Assembly (NCBI GenBank): GCA_030157785.1
Contig: JAOAUC010000027.1
Span: 62,001 to 126,000, forward strand
Source of the DNA: Zoogloea oleivorans
Lineage (GTDB): Bacteria; Pseudomonadota; Gammaproteobacteria; Burkholderiales; Rhodocyclaceae
DNA length: 64,000 nucleotides
Reading direction: 5' to 3'
A model generated the notes under the pieces. That model saw only the letters and a program-made list of their open reading frames with translations. It was not told the origin of the DNA and did no database searches. Of this stretch, positions 54,504-63,439 are shown piece by piece. The translations under genes were made by a program, and so were the position numbers. Within the stretch, counting starts at the first letter, position 1. The number at the start of each line of letters is the position of its first letter.

Positions 54504-56218
54504 GTTCCAGGTGCATCGGCAAGAGCCGGATAGGCATCAACAGCAACAGACACAGCGTCACGCATCTCGCCACACTGAGGCTTGAGCCACGCCATCCAGT
54601 CTTCCCACCAGCTGCCTTGATGCATTTCTGCACCGCCGTGCCAGCCATCCGCCGTGTCGCTCCGCCGAGCCTGACCAACCCAGAACTTCCGCTTGGGTGG
54701 CTTGACCGGTGGATTGACGATGCCAAGAATGTGGCCGGAGCTCGACAGCACGAAACGCTTTGGTCCCGCAACATAGTTCATTGTCCGGAAAGTCTGGCGC
54801 CACGGTGCAATATGGTCGTCTTCCGCAGACACTGCGTACACCGGCTGACTGATGGCTCCCAGATCAATCGTCTCGCCGGCAAGCGTCAGGGCCTCCTTCT
54901 CGATCAGCTTGTTGTGCAGGTAGAGCTCCCTTAGATACCAGGCATGCATCGCGTAAGGCATGCGCGTCGTGTCCATGTTCCAGTAAAGGACATCGAAAGG
55001 CGGCGGTGTTTCGCCGTACAGCCAGCCATGCACCACGTAATGCCAGATCAGGCTGTTCGAACGCAGCAGGCGGAACGAGGAAGCCATCTCGGCACCATCC
55101 AGATAACCTTTGCGCTCCATGTTCTGGGTGATGAAGCGAATACTGCTCTCGTCTACAAAGACTTCGATATCGCCCGGCTTGTGAAAATCCACCAGCGTGG
55201 TGAACAGGGTCCAGTGAGCGACCGGAACATCGTCCGGCGCAAAGTGCTTGTTGGCCCATGCCATGTAGGCCGACAAGGCGGTACCGCCGATGCAATAGCC
55301 TACCGCATGGACTTTTTCTGCCCCGGTTACACCCTTGGCCGTGTCTACCAGCGCCTGTATACCTTCGGTCAGATAGTCGTCGAAGCGCACCTCGCGCATC
55401 TCCGCACCCGGGTTTTTCCAACTGGTGATAAAGACATCAAGCCCCTGATCAAGCAGATACCGGATCATGCTTTTCTTGGGATTCAGGTCGAGGATGTAGA
55501 ACTTGTTGATCCACGGCGTAACAATCACGACCGGAGTTCCATGAACTTGGGGCCGGGTCGGCGTGTAGTGAATGACCTCCAGCAGCCGATTGCGAAACAC
55601 GACCTTCCCCGGCGTCACTGCCAGATTCTCTCCAACCTTGAAATCGCCCGGGTCGGTCATGCGAATGTTGCCGGCGTCCATGTCGGCAAGAAAGTTCTGG
55701 AAGCCGCGAACCAGACTTTCCCCGTGGGTTTCCATCGCAATCCGCATCGCAACCGGATTCGTCCACAAAAAGTTGGACGGAGCCATCGCATTGAGCCAAT
55801 TCCGCCACCAGAACGCCGCCCGACGACGCTCCTTCTGAGAGAGCCCCGGCGTCTCGTAGAGCATGTCCTGGGTGTGGTGGGTCAGAACCAGATACCACTC
55901 TTTCACGACATCCCAGGAAGGCGATTCGGCCCACACCGGGTCAGCGAAACGATCATCATCCCCGTGCGGTCTGACCGGATCCTGACTGGGCAAACCGAGC
56001 AAACGCCGCCAACTGTGCCACTGCAGAGCCCACAAGCTGTCGGTCATCTTTGCCATGGCTTCGGCCAATTCCTGCGGATGAGACGCCCATGCAAGCTGTG
56101 CATGAAGCAGTGGAGCAGTCATGCCGAGAGGGTCGACAGATGACTCAACGGTCTCATGAAACTGCTGCAGCGACTTTCGGGCAAAGTCGATCGGAGGGGC
56201 GGATTCGTGGCGTGACAT
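54485..56218 (-). CDS. phaC: class I poly(3-hydroxyalkanoate) synthase
   Basis: 577 aa from the ATG at 56216-56218, with GGAG upstream. The lipase-like box GYCIGGT holds the catalytic Cys; Asp in SAEDDHIAPW and His in SSSGHILGIVNPP complete the triad. An N-terminal PhaC_N domain is present (WWRNWLNAMAPSNFLWTNPV). It polymerises (R)-3-hydroxyacyl-CoA into storage granules. phaA, phaB and phasin genes are not adjacent. Confidence 0.97.
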   Translation of the reverse strand: MSRHESAPPIDFARKSLQQFHETVESSVDPLGMTAPLLHAQLAWASHPQELAEAMAKMTDSLWALQWHSWRRLLGLPSQDPVRPHGDDDRFADPVWAESPSWDVVKEWYLVLTHHTQDMLYETPGLSQKERRRAAFWWRNWLNAMAPSNFLWTNPVAMRIAMETHGESLVRGFQNFLADMDAGNIRMTDPGDFKVGENLAVTPGKVVFRNRLLEVIHYTPTRPQVHGTPVVIVTPWINKFYILDLNPKKSMIRYLLDQGLDVFITSWKNPGAEMREVRFDDYLTEGIQALVDTAKGVTGAEKVHAVGYCIGGTALSAYMAWANKHFAPDDVPVAHWTLFTTLVDFHKPGDIEVFVDESSIRFITQNMERKGYLDGAEMASSFRLLRSNSLIWHYVVHGWLYGETPPPFDVLYWNMDTTRMPYAMHAWYLRELYLHNKLIEKEALTLAGETIDLGAISQPVYAVSAEDDHIAPWRQTFRTMNYVAGPKRFVLSSSGHILGIVNPPVKPPKRKFWVGQARRSDTADGWHGGAEMHQGSWWEDWMAWLKPQCGEMRDAVSVAVDAYPALADAPGTYVLES

Positions 56219-56394
56219 GATCGGGAACTCCTTCGGTGCGGGCCACAAGAAACGGGCAAGATGCTGACAGCACTGCCCTGTGCCCAGTAGTAATCGTGAT
56301 CCAGGCTCCTTGCGCTCCGATTGACATTCATCAAGCGGAAGACGAAGAGAGCCCGCCGTATAATGAGGCCACCAAGGTCCTCAGGAGCATCATC

Positions 56395-56838
56395 ATGTTC
56401 AAGAACATTCTGGTTCCCACCGACGGCTCGGAGTTGTCCGACTCAACGGTTGCGAGAGCCATCGTCTTTGCCAAAGAAGCCAATGCAAGGGTGACCTTCT
56501 TCTATTCACAACCGGACTTCCCCATGCCGATCTACGGCGAGGGCGCCTTGATAGACCCGACCACCCCCGAACAGTTCAGCCGTGCGGCGGCAGCAGAAGC
56601 GGGGTCGATCCTGGCGCGAGCAAAGACCGAGGCAGACATTGCCGGCATCGAATCCAATGGCGACACCGTCATCAGTGAAGTTCCCTACGAAGCGATCATC
56701 GAAGCGGCCGAACGGAATCAATGTGACCTGATCTTCATGGCGTCCCATGGCAGGCGGGGGCTGAGCGGGCTGCTACTCGGCAGCGAGACCCAGAAGGTGC
56801 TGACCCATAGCAAGATTCCGGTACTTGTCTATCGCTAG
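56395..56838 (+). CDS. universal stress protein UspA family
   Basis: 147 aa from ATG 56395, with aggagc upstream. The ATP-binding UspA fold shows ILVPTDGSELSDST at the N-terminus and FMASHGRRGLSGLLLGSETQ followed by KVL at the C-terminus. It is expected to act in stress or oxygen-limited survival, but no specific ligand is shown. It is divergent from phaC and ends in a strong bidirectional terminator. Confidence 0.93.
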   Translation: MFKNILVPTDGSELSDSTVARAIVFAKEANARVTFFYSQPDFPMPIYGEGALIDPTTPEQFSRAAAAEAGSILARAKTEADIAGIESNGDTVISEVPYEAIIEAAERNQCDLIFMASHGRRGLSGLLLGSETQKVLTHSKIPVLVYR

Positions 56839-56870
56839 GCCGACGACAAGCACACCTGTGCATCAATGCA

Positions 56871-56915
56871 AAACAGGAAAGCCCCGCGAATGTCTTGCGG
56901 GGCTTTCCTGTTTTT
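56871..56915. terminator. bidirectional terminator
   Basis: A perfect 17-bp stem (aaacaggaaagccccgc / gcggggctttcctgttt) with a 9-nt loop and T-rich flanks. It serves the universal stress gene and possibly the cco cluster coming from the right. Confidence 0.9.
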
Positions 56916-56958
56916 AGGTGCTGGTGCGGAACCACTGGGGCCCAGCGCCCCGCTTCTC

Positions 56959-57201
56959 TCAAGCGCCGTCCGTGCGATTTATCTCGTCAGATGTTTGCTG
57001 AAAGAAGAGCGTTGCCAGACTCGACGCGGCGCAAATGAGCCAGAAGCCGAAGAAGCCGATGGAGTATGTTGCGATGGCCGAAAAATGGACCGCCTGCCCC
57101 CACAAATAAAGCTCCTGCGGGTTAACCACGGTGAAAAAAATAATCTCGACTATCCCGGCCACCAGAAACGAAGGCCATAAAACCTGAATCAGCTTCAACA
57201 T
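56959..57201 (-). CDS. small membrane protein of the cbb3 locus
   Basis: 80 aa with two transmembrane helices (VLWPSFLVAGIVEIIFFTVV and SIGFFGFWLICAASSLATLF). It is the last gene of the cco-fix run on the minus strand. No characterised family was recognised; similar short proteins occur next to cco genes in related bacteria and may help oxidase assembly. Confidence 0.75.
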   Translation of the reverse strand: MLKLIQVLWPSFLVAGIVEIIFFTVVNPQELYLWGQAVHFSAIATYSIGFFGFWLICAASSLATLFFQQTSDEINRTDGA

Positions 57202-57244
57202 GCTCTAGCTCCCTGGGCGCAGGCCTTCAATAGACCCGCAAACT

Positions 57245-57385
57245 TCAACTGTGCGAACGTTTCTCGTCCTCTGCGATATGGCTCTTGGCAAAACGGTACA
57301 TGTACGTCCCGATTACCAGGACGAAACCAATCGTAAGCAAGCTCAGAATCCCAATATCGGTACTGAACAACTCTTTCCAGGCCAT
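57245..57385 (-). CDS. 46-residue DUF3149-like membrane protein
   Basis: Starts at the ATG at 57383-57385 with a strong aaggagg site. The product has one transmembrane helix (DIGILSLLTIGFVLVIGTYM) and a charged C-terminal tail (HIAEDEKRSHS). The layout matches the short DUF3149 proteins found at oxidase loci. It sits between fixH and the 80-aa membrane protein and is probably a small oxidase-assembly or accessory subunit. Confidence 0.75.
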   Translation of the reverse strand: MAWKELFSTDIGILSLLTIGFVLVIGTYMYRFAKSHIAEDEKRSHS

Positions 57386-57398
57386 GACATCCTCCTTG

Positions 57399-57932
57399 TC
57401 AATCTACAGGTTTGAGATCGGCTGAATCAATCCGAATCTCTGTCTCTGAGGGGAGGAATGTGGTCCCTGACAGCCTCCAGCTGCGGGACTCATCTTCTAG
57501 TAGCACTTTCCAGTGAGCGCTGTTCAGTGCGGACTGAACCTTGCCGCGATAGACGCCAGCAGCGCCTTCGAGAACTAGCTTCTGGTCAAGCCCACCCTTG
57601 GTCGGATGGGCAAGAGTGACCAGCAGCTTGGCGGGCAGCTCAACCCCTTTTTTTGCGGCAAGGACGACAGCGACATCTTCAGCCGTAAATCGCACCTGCG
57701 CCGTTAGACCCAAGTCCATGGCTACCGTTGCCCGGGCCAGGGTCTGATTGATGGCCAGCCCCTGCTTGTAATAGTCGTCCGTGACCAGCCCGTCGAAGGT
57801 CGTCACGGCCAGCCACATGGTGATACTGCCAGCGACTACGGCGGTAGCGGGCATCAGCATCAGGAGCCAGGTCCAGCGCTCCTTGTACCAGGGATTCGGG
57901 CTATGGTTGGGTTGGGTAGCGCTCATATTCAT
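57399..57932 (-). CDS. fixH: FixH family protein
   Basis: 177 aa (175 if started at the second Met). One N-terminal transmembrane helix (WLLMLMPATAVVAGSITMWL) is followed by the FixH signature VTDDYYKQGLAINQ and a periplasmic beta domain. FixH is associated with copper supply and maturation of cbb3 oxidase. It is 12 bp downstream of ccoG. Confidence 0.93.
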   Translation of the reverse strand: MNMSATQPNHSPNPWYKERWTWLLMLMPATAVVAGSITMWLAVTTFDGLVTDDYYKQGLAINQTLARATVAMDLGLTAQVRFTAEDVAVVLAAKKGVELPAKLLVTLAHPTKGGLDQKLVLEGAAGVYRGKVQSALNSAHWKVLLEDESRSWRLSGTTFLPSETEIRIDSADLKPVD

Positions 57933-57944
57933 TCGTATCAGTCT

Positions 57945-59384
57945 TTATCGGGGCAGCAGGAATGCTGTTTTTTCACGAACAGAAACCGTCTCGTCATCCA
58001 GCGCCTTAACCTCGATATAAACGGTATTCGACCCCGGCTTGCCGGACTCGGGAGGAACTGCAACCTCCACCGTCACAGCCTTCAGGCCGGCGGCGTCTAC
58101 ATCAAAAGGCTCGGCGGGGGTGATTCTGACACCATCAAGACCGCTCACCGACAAGGCGAACCGACGTGGCTTCTCGGTCATGTTCATAACTTGAAGATTG
58201 TACACGTTGGCTATCAAGCCACCCTCCACTTCACGACTGAGGGTCGACCGGTCCTTGATGACATCCACACGCAGCGTGGACCGAGTGGCAAGCCCCCAGA
58301 CAAAGGCAGCACAGATAACGACAAGCACGGCAGCGTAGATCATGATTCGTGGCCGCAATACATGACCGACGATTTCCTTCCGGCCCCAGTGCCGCTTCAT
58401 TGCGTTTTCAGTGGTGTACCGGATCAGCCCCTTCGGGTAATTCATCTTGTCCATCACCTGATCGCAGGCGTCGATGCAGGCAGCACAACCAATGCACTCG
58501 TACTGCATTCCCTCGCGGATATCAATACCTGTAGGGCAAACCTGGACACAAATTCCGCAATCAACGCAATCGCCCTTGGCCACGACTTTCGGATCGACGC
58601 CTTTCTTGCGGGGGCCGCGCGGCTCGCCACGGTCGGGATCGTAGGTGATAACGAGCGTATCAGGATCGAACATCACAGCCTGGAAACGGGCGTACGGACA
58701 CATGTACTTGCAGACCTGCTCCCGCATTACGCCGGCAAACAGGTAGGTAAAGCCACCATAGAAGCAGATCCAGAACAACTCCCATGGACCAAAGCTAAAA
58801 GTCATCGCTTCGCCAACCAGTTCGCGGATGGGCGTGAAGTAGCCAACCAACGTAAACCCGGTCCACAATGAGACCAGCCCCCAAGCACCGAACTTGGCCG
58901 CCTTGGTACCAACCTTCCGGGCACTCAAGGAAGCCTGATCCAACTTCATGCGCTGGCTGCGATTACCCTCGATCTTCTCTTCGATCCACATGAAGATTTC
59001 GGTGTAAACGGTCTGGGGACACGCGTAGCCACACCACAAACGTCCGGCAACAGCGGTAAAGAAGAACAATGAATAGGCGCTGATAATCAGCAGGATTGCC
59101 AGAAAAAACACATCCTGCGGCCAGAACACCCAACCGAAAATGTAGAACTTGCGCTCAACAACATCGAGAAGAACAGCCTGGCGGTCTCCCCAGGGGAGCC
59201 AGCACAAACCGTAAAAAATCAGCTGGGTTGCCCACACCAGAATCCAGCGCCAAGTCGCAAATATCCCGCTAACCGCACGGGGATAAACCTTTTGCCGGAC
59301 AGCGTACAAAGTGTCTTCGGCTTCTCCACCGGCCTTCGCTTGCGGGTCGGGCTTTTTTGGGGCTTGGGTGTCTGGCTGGCTCAT
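57945..59384 (-). CDS. ccoG: cbb3 oxidase accessory protein CcoG (FixG/RdxA)
   Basis: 479 aa. Four to five transmembrane helices, the GRLWCGYACPQTVYTEIF motif, CKYMCPYARFQ, and two ferredoxin-type clusters (CVDCGICVQVCPTGIDI and CIGCAACIDACDQVMD) are visible. CcoG reduces Cu(II) for oxidase copper insertion. A strong terminator separates it from ccoP, so it is probably expressed from its own AT-rich promoter in the 98-bp gap. Confidence 0.96.
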   Translation of the reverse strand: MSQPDTQAPKKPDPQAKAGGEAEDTLYAVRQKVYPRAVSGIFATWRWILVWATQLIFYGLCWLPWGDRQAVLLDVVERKFYIFGWVFWPQDVFFLAILLIISAYSLFFFTAVAGRLWCGYACPQTVYTEIFMWIEEKIEGNRSQRMKLDQASLSARKVGTKAAKFGAWGLVSLWTGFTLVGYFTPIRELVGEAMTFSFGPWELFWICFYGGFTYLFAGVMREQVCKYMCPYARFQAVMFDPDTLVITYDPDRGEPRGPRKKGVDPKVVAKGDCVDCGICVQVCPTGIDIREGMQYECIGCAACIDACDQVMDKMNYPKGLIRYTTENAMKRHWGRKEIVGHVLRPRIMIYAAVLVVICAAFVWGLATRSTLRVDVIKDRSTLSREVEGGLIANVYNLQVMNMTEKPRRFALSVSGLDGVRITPAEPFDVDAAGLKAVTVEVAVPPESGKPGSNTVYIEVKALDDETVSVREKTAFLLPR

Positions 59385-59417
59385 TATAGTTAAATAATAA
59401 TATTCTAATATTTAATC

Positions 59418-59449
59418 TCAAAAACTCCCCGGGACCGGCCCGGGGAGTT
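59418..59449 (-). terminator. terminator after ccoP
   Basis: On the minus strand an 11-bp perfect stem (AACTCCCCGGG / CCCGGGGAGTT) with a 5-nt loop and TTTTT. It ends the ccoNOQP transcript. Confidence 0.92.
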
Positions 59450-59482
59450 CTTTAACAGGAGCAATATTACTCCTTAACAGCC

Positions 59483-60406
59483 TTATTTCTTTGCTTCAAC
59501 TGGCGCAGCAACGTTCTTTGAGAGGCTCAGAACGTAGCCAGCCAACAGATGCACCTTGTCTTCACCCAGGAAGTCCTGGAATGCAGGCATCTGATTGGTG
59601 CGGCCATTGGTCACGGTTTCGATGATCGTCGCTTCGGCAGAACCATACAACCAGGTCTTGTCGGTCAGGTTCGGGGCGCCGAGAGCTGGCGTGCCCTTCG
59701 CTTCCGGACCGTGGCAAGCCACACAGTTCTGGGCAAACAGTTCCTTGCCGCGCTGAGCCCGCAGGGAATCATGGGCCAGGCCGGAGAGGGAACGAACAAA
59801 GTTAGCCACATCCTTCACCCCATCCGCACCGAGAGCCGGGCCGAACGGCGGCATCATGCCCTGACGACCGCCGAGAATCGTCGTCTTGACGGTTTCCGGC
59901 TCACCACCATACAGCCAGTCGGCATCGGTCAGGTTCGGGAACCCCTTGGCGCCCTTGGCATCCGCACCGTGGCACTGAGCACAGTAGGTGACAAACAAAC
60001 GCTGCCCCATCGCATTGGCTTCCTTGTCGCCAGCCACCGCATTGAGATCCATGCTGCGGAACTTGGCGAAAATCGGACCGTACTTCTCGGCTGCAGCCTT
60101 TTGCTCTGCTTCCCACTGACCCACTGCAGACCAGCCGAGTTTGCCCTGGTTGTTACCAAAGCCCGGGTACATCGCCAGATAAGCGATCGCAAAAATGATC
60201 GTGATCCAGAACATGTACATCCACCAACGCGGCAGAGGATTGTTGTATTCCTGCAGGGTTTCATCCCAGATGTGGTCATGCAAGCCCACGGGACCCGACG
60301 TCCGCTTGGTCGTATTCGAGACCAGAACGAACACGCAGAAACCGATGCTCAGGAACACCAGCACCATCACGTAGGCGTTCCAGAAACCGCTAACAAAGTC
60401 AGCCAT
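59483..60406 (-). CDS. ccoP: cbb3 oxidase subunit III, diheme cytochrome c (CcoP)
   Basis: 307 aa from the ATG at 60404-60406. Two N-terminal transmembrane segments are followed by two heme-c sites, CAQCH and CVACH, each with a downstream Met ligand region (MMPPFG and NQMPAF). It passes electrons to CcoO and CcoN. It overlaps ccoQ by 8 bp. Confidence 0.97.
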   Translation of the reverse strand: MADFVSGFWNAYVMVLVFLSIGFCVFVLVSNTTKRTSGPVGLHDHIWDETLQEYNNPLPRWWMYMFWITIIFAIAYLAMYPGFGNNQGKLGWSAVGQWEAEQKAAAEKYGPIFAKFRSMDLNAVAGDKEANAMGQRLFVTYCAQCHGADAKGAKGFPNLTDADWLYGGEPETVKTTILGGRQGMMPPFGPALGADGVKDVANFVRSLSGLAHDSLRAQRGKELFAQNCVACHGPEAKGTPALGAPNLTDKTWLYGSAEATIIETVTNGRTNQMPAFQDFLGEDKVHLLAGYVLSLSKNVAAPVEAKK

Positions 60407-60590
60407 TTTTATTTCCTTCCTTGGTTTGCCGCCCTGCATCCAGGACCGGCAAGTCGTCCTCGCTGAACGGCAGGAGTGCTGCCTCGTCAAATCCCTTACG
60501 CGCTCGCCCGCTGAACGCCCACAGGGAAATGGCGATGAAACACACCAATCCCATAACGGTCAGCACCGTACGTGCATCATTGATATCCAA
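60399..60590 (-). CDS. ccoQ: cbb3 oxidase subunit IV (CcoQ), TTG start
   Basis: 63 aa. The TTG at 60588-60590 is favoured because it gives MDINDARTVLTVMGLVCFIA, the usual CcoQ opening, and leaves 7 nt to an aaggag site. A GTG 6 bp upstream would sit almost on the ribosome site. One transmembrane helix. It stabilises the complex. Confidence 0.88.
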   Translation of the reverse strand: MDINDARTVLTVMGLVCFIAISLWAFSGRARKGFDEAALLPFSEDDLPVLDAGRQTKEGNKNG

Positions 60591-60632
60591 GGTCACACTC
60601 CTTCGTTCTCAGAATGGTCTTCCCGAAGCCGA

Positions 60633-61604
60633 TCAACTGGCCGGGTTGAGCTCGACACGACGGGCTTCAGCATTGTCGCCAGAACCGGTAATGCTGACCG
60701 GCGGCTTCATGTTAATCCTGTCTTCCGGAACACCCGCAGCCTTCAGCGCTTCGCGGACAGCCTTGGCGCGCTCCTTGGCCAACTCGAGGTTCTTTTCGAC
60801 GTCACCGGATTTGTCGGTGTAGCCGGTCAAATCGAGTTTGGCATCAGCCTTACCTTTGAGGAACTCGGCAGCGGTATTGACAGCAGCAGTTGCATCTGCC
60901 GGCAGTGCGCTCGAACCAACCTCAAAGAAGACCTTGCCCAAGGCGTCAGCAGCCGGAGCTGCCGTTTGAGCGGCCTCGGCAACCGGAGCCGGCTTGCCGG
61001 CGTTCAGCGCAGTGCCAAGCCCTTGCAGATAGGCGATCACTGCCTCTAGCTCGGTCTTGCCTTCAAGTGCCTTGCGGGCGCCCTTGATCTCCTCGTCGGA
61101 GTAGGGGACACCAACCTTGCGAAGCGCCGTCATCTTTGCTTCGATGTCGTCCACTCTGGCCGGACGGTCAAGCCAAGGGAAAGCAGGCATGTTGGACTCG
61201 GGCACAACGTCGCGCGGGTTCAACAGGTGGATGCGGTGCCACTGGTCGGAGTAACGGCCGCCAACACGATGCAGATCCGGACCAGTACGCTTGGAACCCC
61301 ACTGGAAGGGGTGGTCATAGACGTATTCGCCGGCAACGGAGTAATGGCCGTAGCGCTCAGTTTCGGCACGGAACGGACGGATCATCTGCGAATGACAGTT
61401 AAAACAACCTTCGCGGATGTACACGTCCCGGCCAACGAGGCGCACCGGGTCATAAGGCTTGAGACCCTCTACCGGAGTAGTGGTCGAGTGCTGGAAGAAC
61501 AGGGGAACGATCTCTACGAGGCCACCAACACTGACGGTCAGCAGAGTAAAAACGATCAGCCAGCCAACCTTGCGTTCGATAAAGTCGTGATTCGATTGAG
61601 CCAT
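60633..61604 (-). CDS. ccoO: cbb3 oxidase subunit II (CcoO) fused to an OmpA-like domain
   Basis: 323 aa, about 100 longer than typical CcoO. Residues 1-200 are normal CcoO: an N-terminal transmembrane helix, the heme-c site CFNCH (67-71), and the periplasmic [19 protein letters not shown] and [10 protein letters not shown]. An Ala/Pro linker (about 200-221) leads to an OmpA-like domain from about 222 on ([50 protein letters not shown]). The diaminopimelate ligands are kept: Asp264 and Arg279, 15 residues apart as in OmpA. The topology allows the oxidase to be anchored to peptidoglycan. Confidence 0.93.
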   Translation of the reverse strand: MAQSNHDFIERKVGWLIVFTLLTVSVGGLVEIVPLFFQHSTTTPVEGLKPYDPVRLVGRDVYIREGCFNCHSQMIRPFRAETERYGHYSVAGEYVYDHPFQWGSKRTGPDLHRVGGRYSDQWHRIHLLNPRDVVPESNMPAFPWLDRPARVDDIEAKMTALRKVGVPYSDEEIKGARKALEGKTELEAVIAYLQGLGTALNAGKPAPVAEAAQTAAPAADALGKVFFEVGSSALPADATAAVNTAAEFLKGKADAKLDLTGYTDKSGDVEKNLELAKERAKAVREALKAAGVPEDRINMKPPVSITGSGDNAEARRVELNPAS

Positions 61605-61622
61605 GATTATTTTTCCTCCCGA

Positions 61623-63044
61623 TCAGGCGTGAGCGCCAGCAGGTGCCAGCACCGGAGCGTCATAAGCCTTCTGACCGGCGATCGTTTTCACCATGTTGTA
61701 GAACATGATCAGCATGCCAGCCAGGAACAGCACACCGCCCACAACACGGATGGTCCAGAACGGGTAGCTAGCCTTTACGGATTCGACGAAGGAGTAAGTC
61801 AGGGTGCCATCCGGGTTGGTGGCACGCCACATCAGTCCCTGCATAACGCCCGAGATCCACAGTGCGGCGATATAAAGCACAACGCCGGTAGTCGCAACCC
61901 AGAAGTGGGTCGTGATCAGCTTGGTGGAATACATCTCGGTCTTGCCGTACATCCGCGGGATCAGGTAGTACATCGCGCCGATTGAGACCATCGCAACCCA
62001 GCCAAGAGCACCGGAGTGCACGTGACCAACGGTCCAGTCGGTGTAGTGGGACAGGGCATTAACCGTCTTGATGGACATCATCGGACCTTCGAAGGTCGAC
62101 ATGCCATAGAAAGACAGGGAGGTGATCAGGAACTTCAGGATCGGGTCGGTGCGCAGCTTATGCCAGGCGCCGGACAGGGTCATGATGCCGTTGATCATGC
62201 CGCCCCAGGACGGAGCCAACAGGATCAGGGAGAAGACCATACCCACGGACTGGGTCCAGTCGGGAAGCGCGGTGTAATGCAGGTGGTGCGGACCAGCCCA
62301 CATGTAGGTGAAAATCAGCGCCCAGAAGTGCACCACCGACAGGCGATAGGAATACACCGGACGGCCAGCCTGCTTGGGCACGAAGTAATACATCATGCCG
62401 AGGAAGCCCGCGGTCAGGAAGAAACCCACCGCATTATGGCCGTACCACCACTGGATCATTGCATCCTGAACACCAGCGTAGGCTGAATAGGACTTGGTCA
62501 GGGTAACGGGGATCTCGGCGCTATTGACCAGGTGCAGCAATGCCACCGTAATGATGAAAGCGCCGTAAAACCAGTTAGCCACATAAATGTGGGAGGTTTT
62601 GCGGGTCCCGATCGTACCGAAGAACACAATCGCGTAGGAAACCCAGACGACGGTAATCAGGATGTCGATCGGCCACTCCAGCTCGGCGTACTCCTTGCCG
62701 GACGTGTAGCCCAGAGGGAGCGTGATCGCAGCGAGAAGGATCACCAGTTGCCAGCCCCAGAAAGTAAAGGCAGCAAGGCCTGGGGCAAAGAGACGGGTGT
62801 GGCAGGTACGCTGGACGCAGTAGTAGGACGTCGCAAAAAGGGCACAGCCACCAAACGCAAAAATCACGGCGTTGGTGTGGAGCGGGCGAAGCCGTCCAAA
62901 GTGGAACCATTCGGCAAAGTTCAATTCGGGCCATACCAGCTGTGCTGCGGCGATAACGCCAACCAGCATGCCTACAATGCCCCAAACCACCGTCATGATG
63001 GCGAACTGCCGCACGACTTTATAGTTGTAAGTCTGCGATTGCAT
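61623..63044 (-). CDS. ccoN: cbb3 oxidase catalytic subunit I (CcoN)
   Basis: 473 aa from the ATG at 63042-63044, with aggtga upstream; a GTG 9 bp earlier is less likely. About twelve transmembrane helices. The heme and Cu ligands lie in [42 protein letters not shown] and [12 protein letters not shown]. It reduces O2 with high affinity. It is the first gene of ccoNOQP, downstream of an FNR-like box. Confidence 0.97.
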   Translation of the reverse strand: MQSQTYNYKVVRQFAIMTVVWGIVGMLVGVIAAAQLVWPELNFAEWFHFGRLRPLHTNAVIFAFGGCALFATSYYCVQRTCHTRLFAPGLAAFTFWGWQLVILLAAITLPLGYTSGKEYAELEWPIDILITVVWVSYAIVFFGTIGTRKTSHIYVANWFYGAFIITVALLHLVNSAEIPVTLTKSYSAYAGVQDAMIQWWYGHNAVGFFLTAGFLGMMYYFVPKQAGRPVYSYRLSVVHFWALIFTYMWAGPHHLHYTALPDWTQSVGMVFSLILLAPSWGGMINGIMTLSGAWHKLRTDPILKFLITSLSFYGMSTFEGPMMSIKTVNALSHYTDWTVGHVHSGALGWVAMVSIGAMYYLIPRMYGKTEMYSTKLITTHFWVATTGVVLYIAALWISGVMQGLMWRATNPDGTLTYSFVESVKASYPFWTIRVVGGVLFLAGMLIMFYNMVKTIAGQKAYDAPVLAPAGAHA

Positions 63045-63439
63045 GTGAGTCACCTCATCTTAGAAAAAACAAAACCCCCCTGACTGCACGACAGCGGACC
63101 GTCGGCAGGCTTCCGCGGAAGGATACGCCGCGATAAGGGCGACATTTTGACACAGATCAACTTTATTGCGCCGCGGGAAAGCCGGTGAGCGTTACGGTGT
63201 GTGGCTCTTCACAGGACGCGTACCTCACAGGAAAACAGCACGCAGACCACTATCCGGGGGCGACGGAGAACAAGCGCGCCCCACGACTGTCGGCTTCCCG
63301 ACAATTGTCGCAAGCCTTCGCCGCACCGAAACCGTGCCAGACAGCTAAACACCTGCACTTAAAAGGGTTTTCGATCGGGCGGCTGGCTGGCACGCAGTAT
63401 GCGACAGAGAGGGCAGAACACTCACCTGTGCCTGCTGCC
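63045..63439. other. divergent control region between ccoN and rnfA
   Basis: 395 bp without a gene. It holds the FNR-like box near ccoN and otherwise GC-rich sequence. No further operator was recognised. Promoters for both transcripts are expected here. Confidence 0.6.
63147..63160. promoter_or_regulatory. FNR/ANR-like box upstream of ccoNOQP
   Basis: TTGAC-ACAG-ATCAA matches the FNR consensus TTGATnnnnATCAA with one change in the left half. It lies 103 bp upstream of the ccoN start, suitable for a class II site with a roughly 60-nt leader. It fits induction of the high-affinity oxidase when oxygen is low. Confidence 0.75.
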
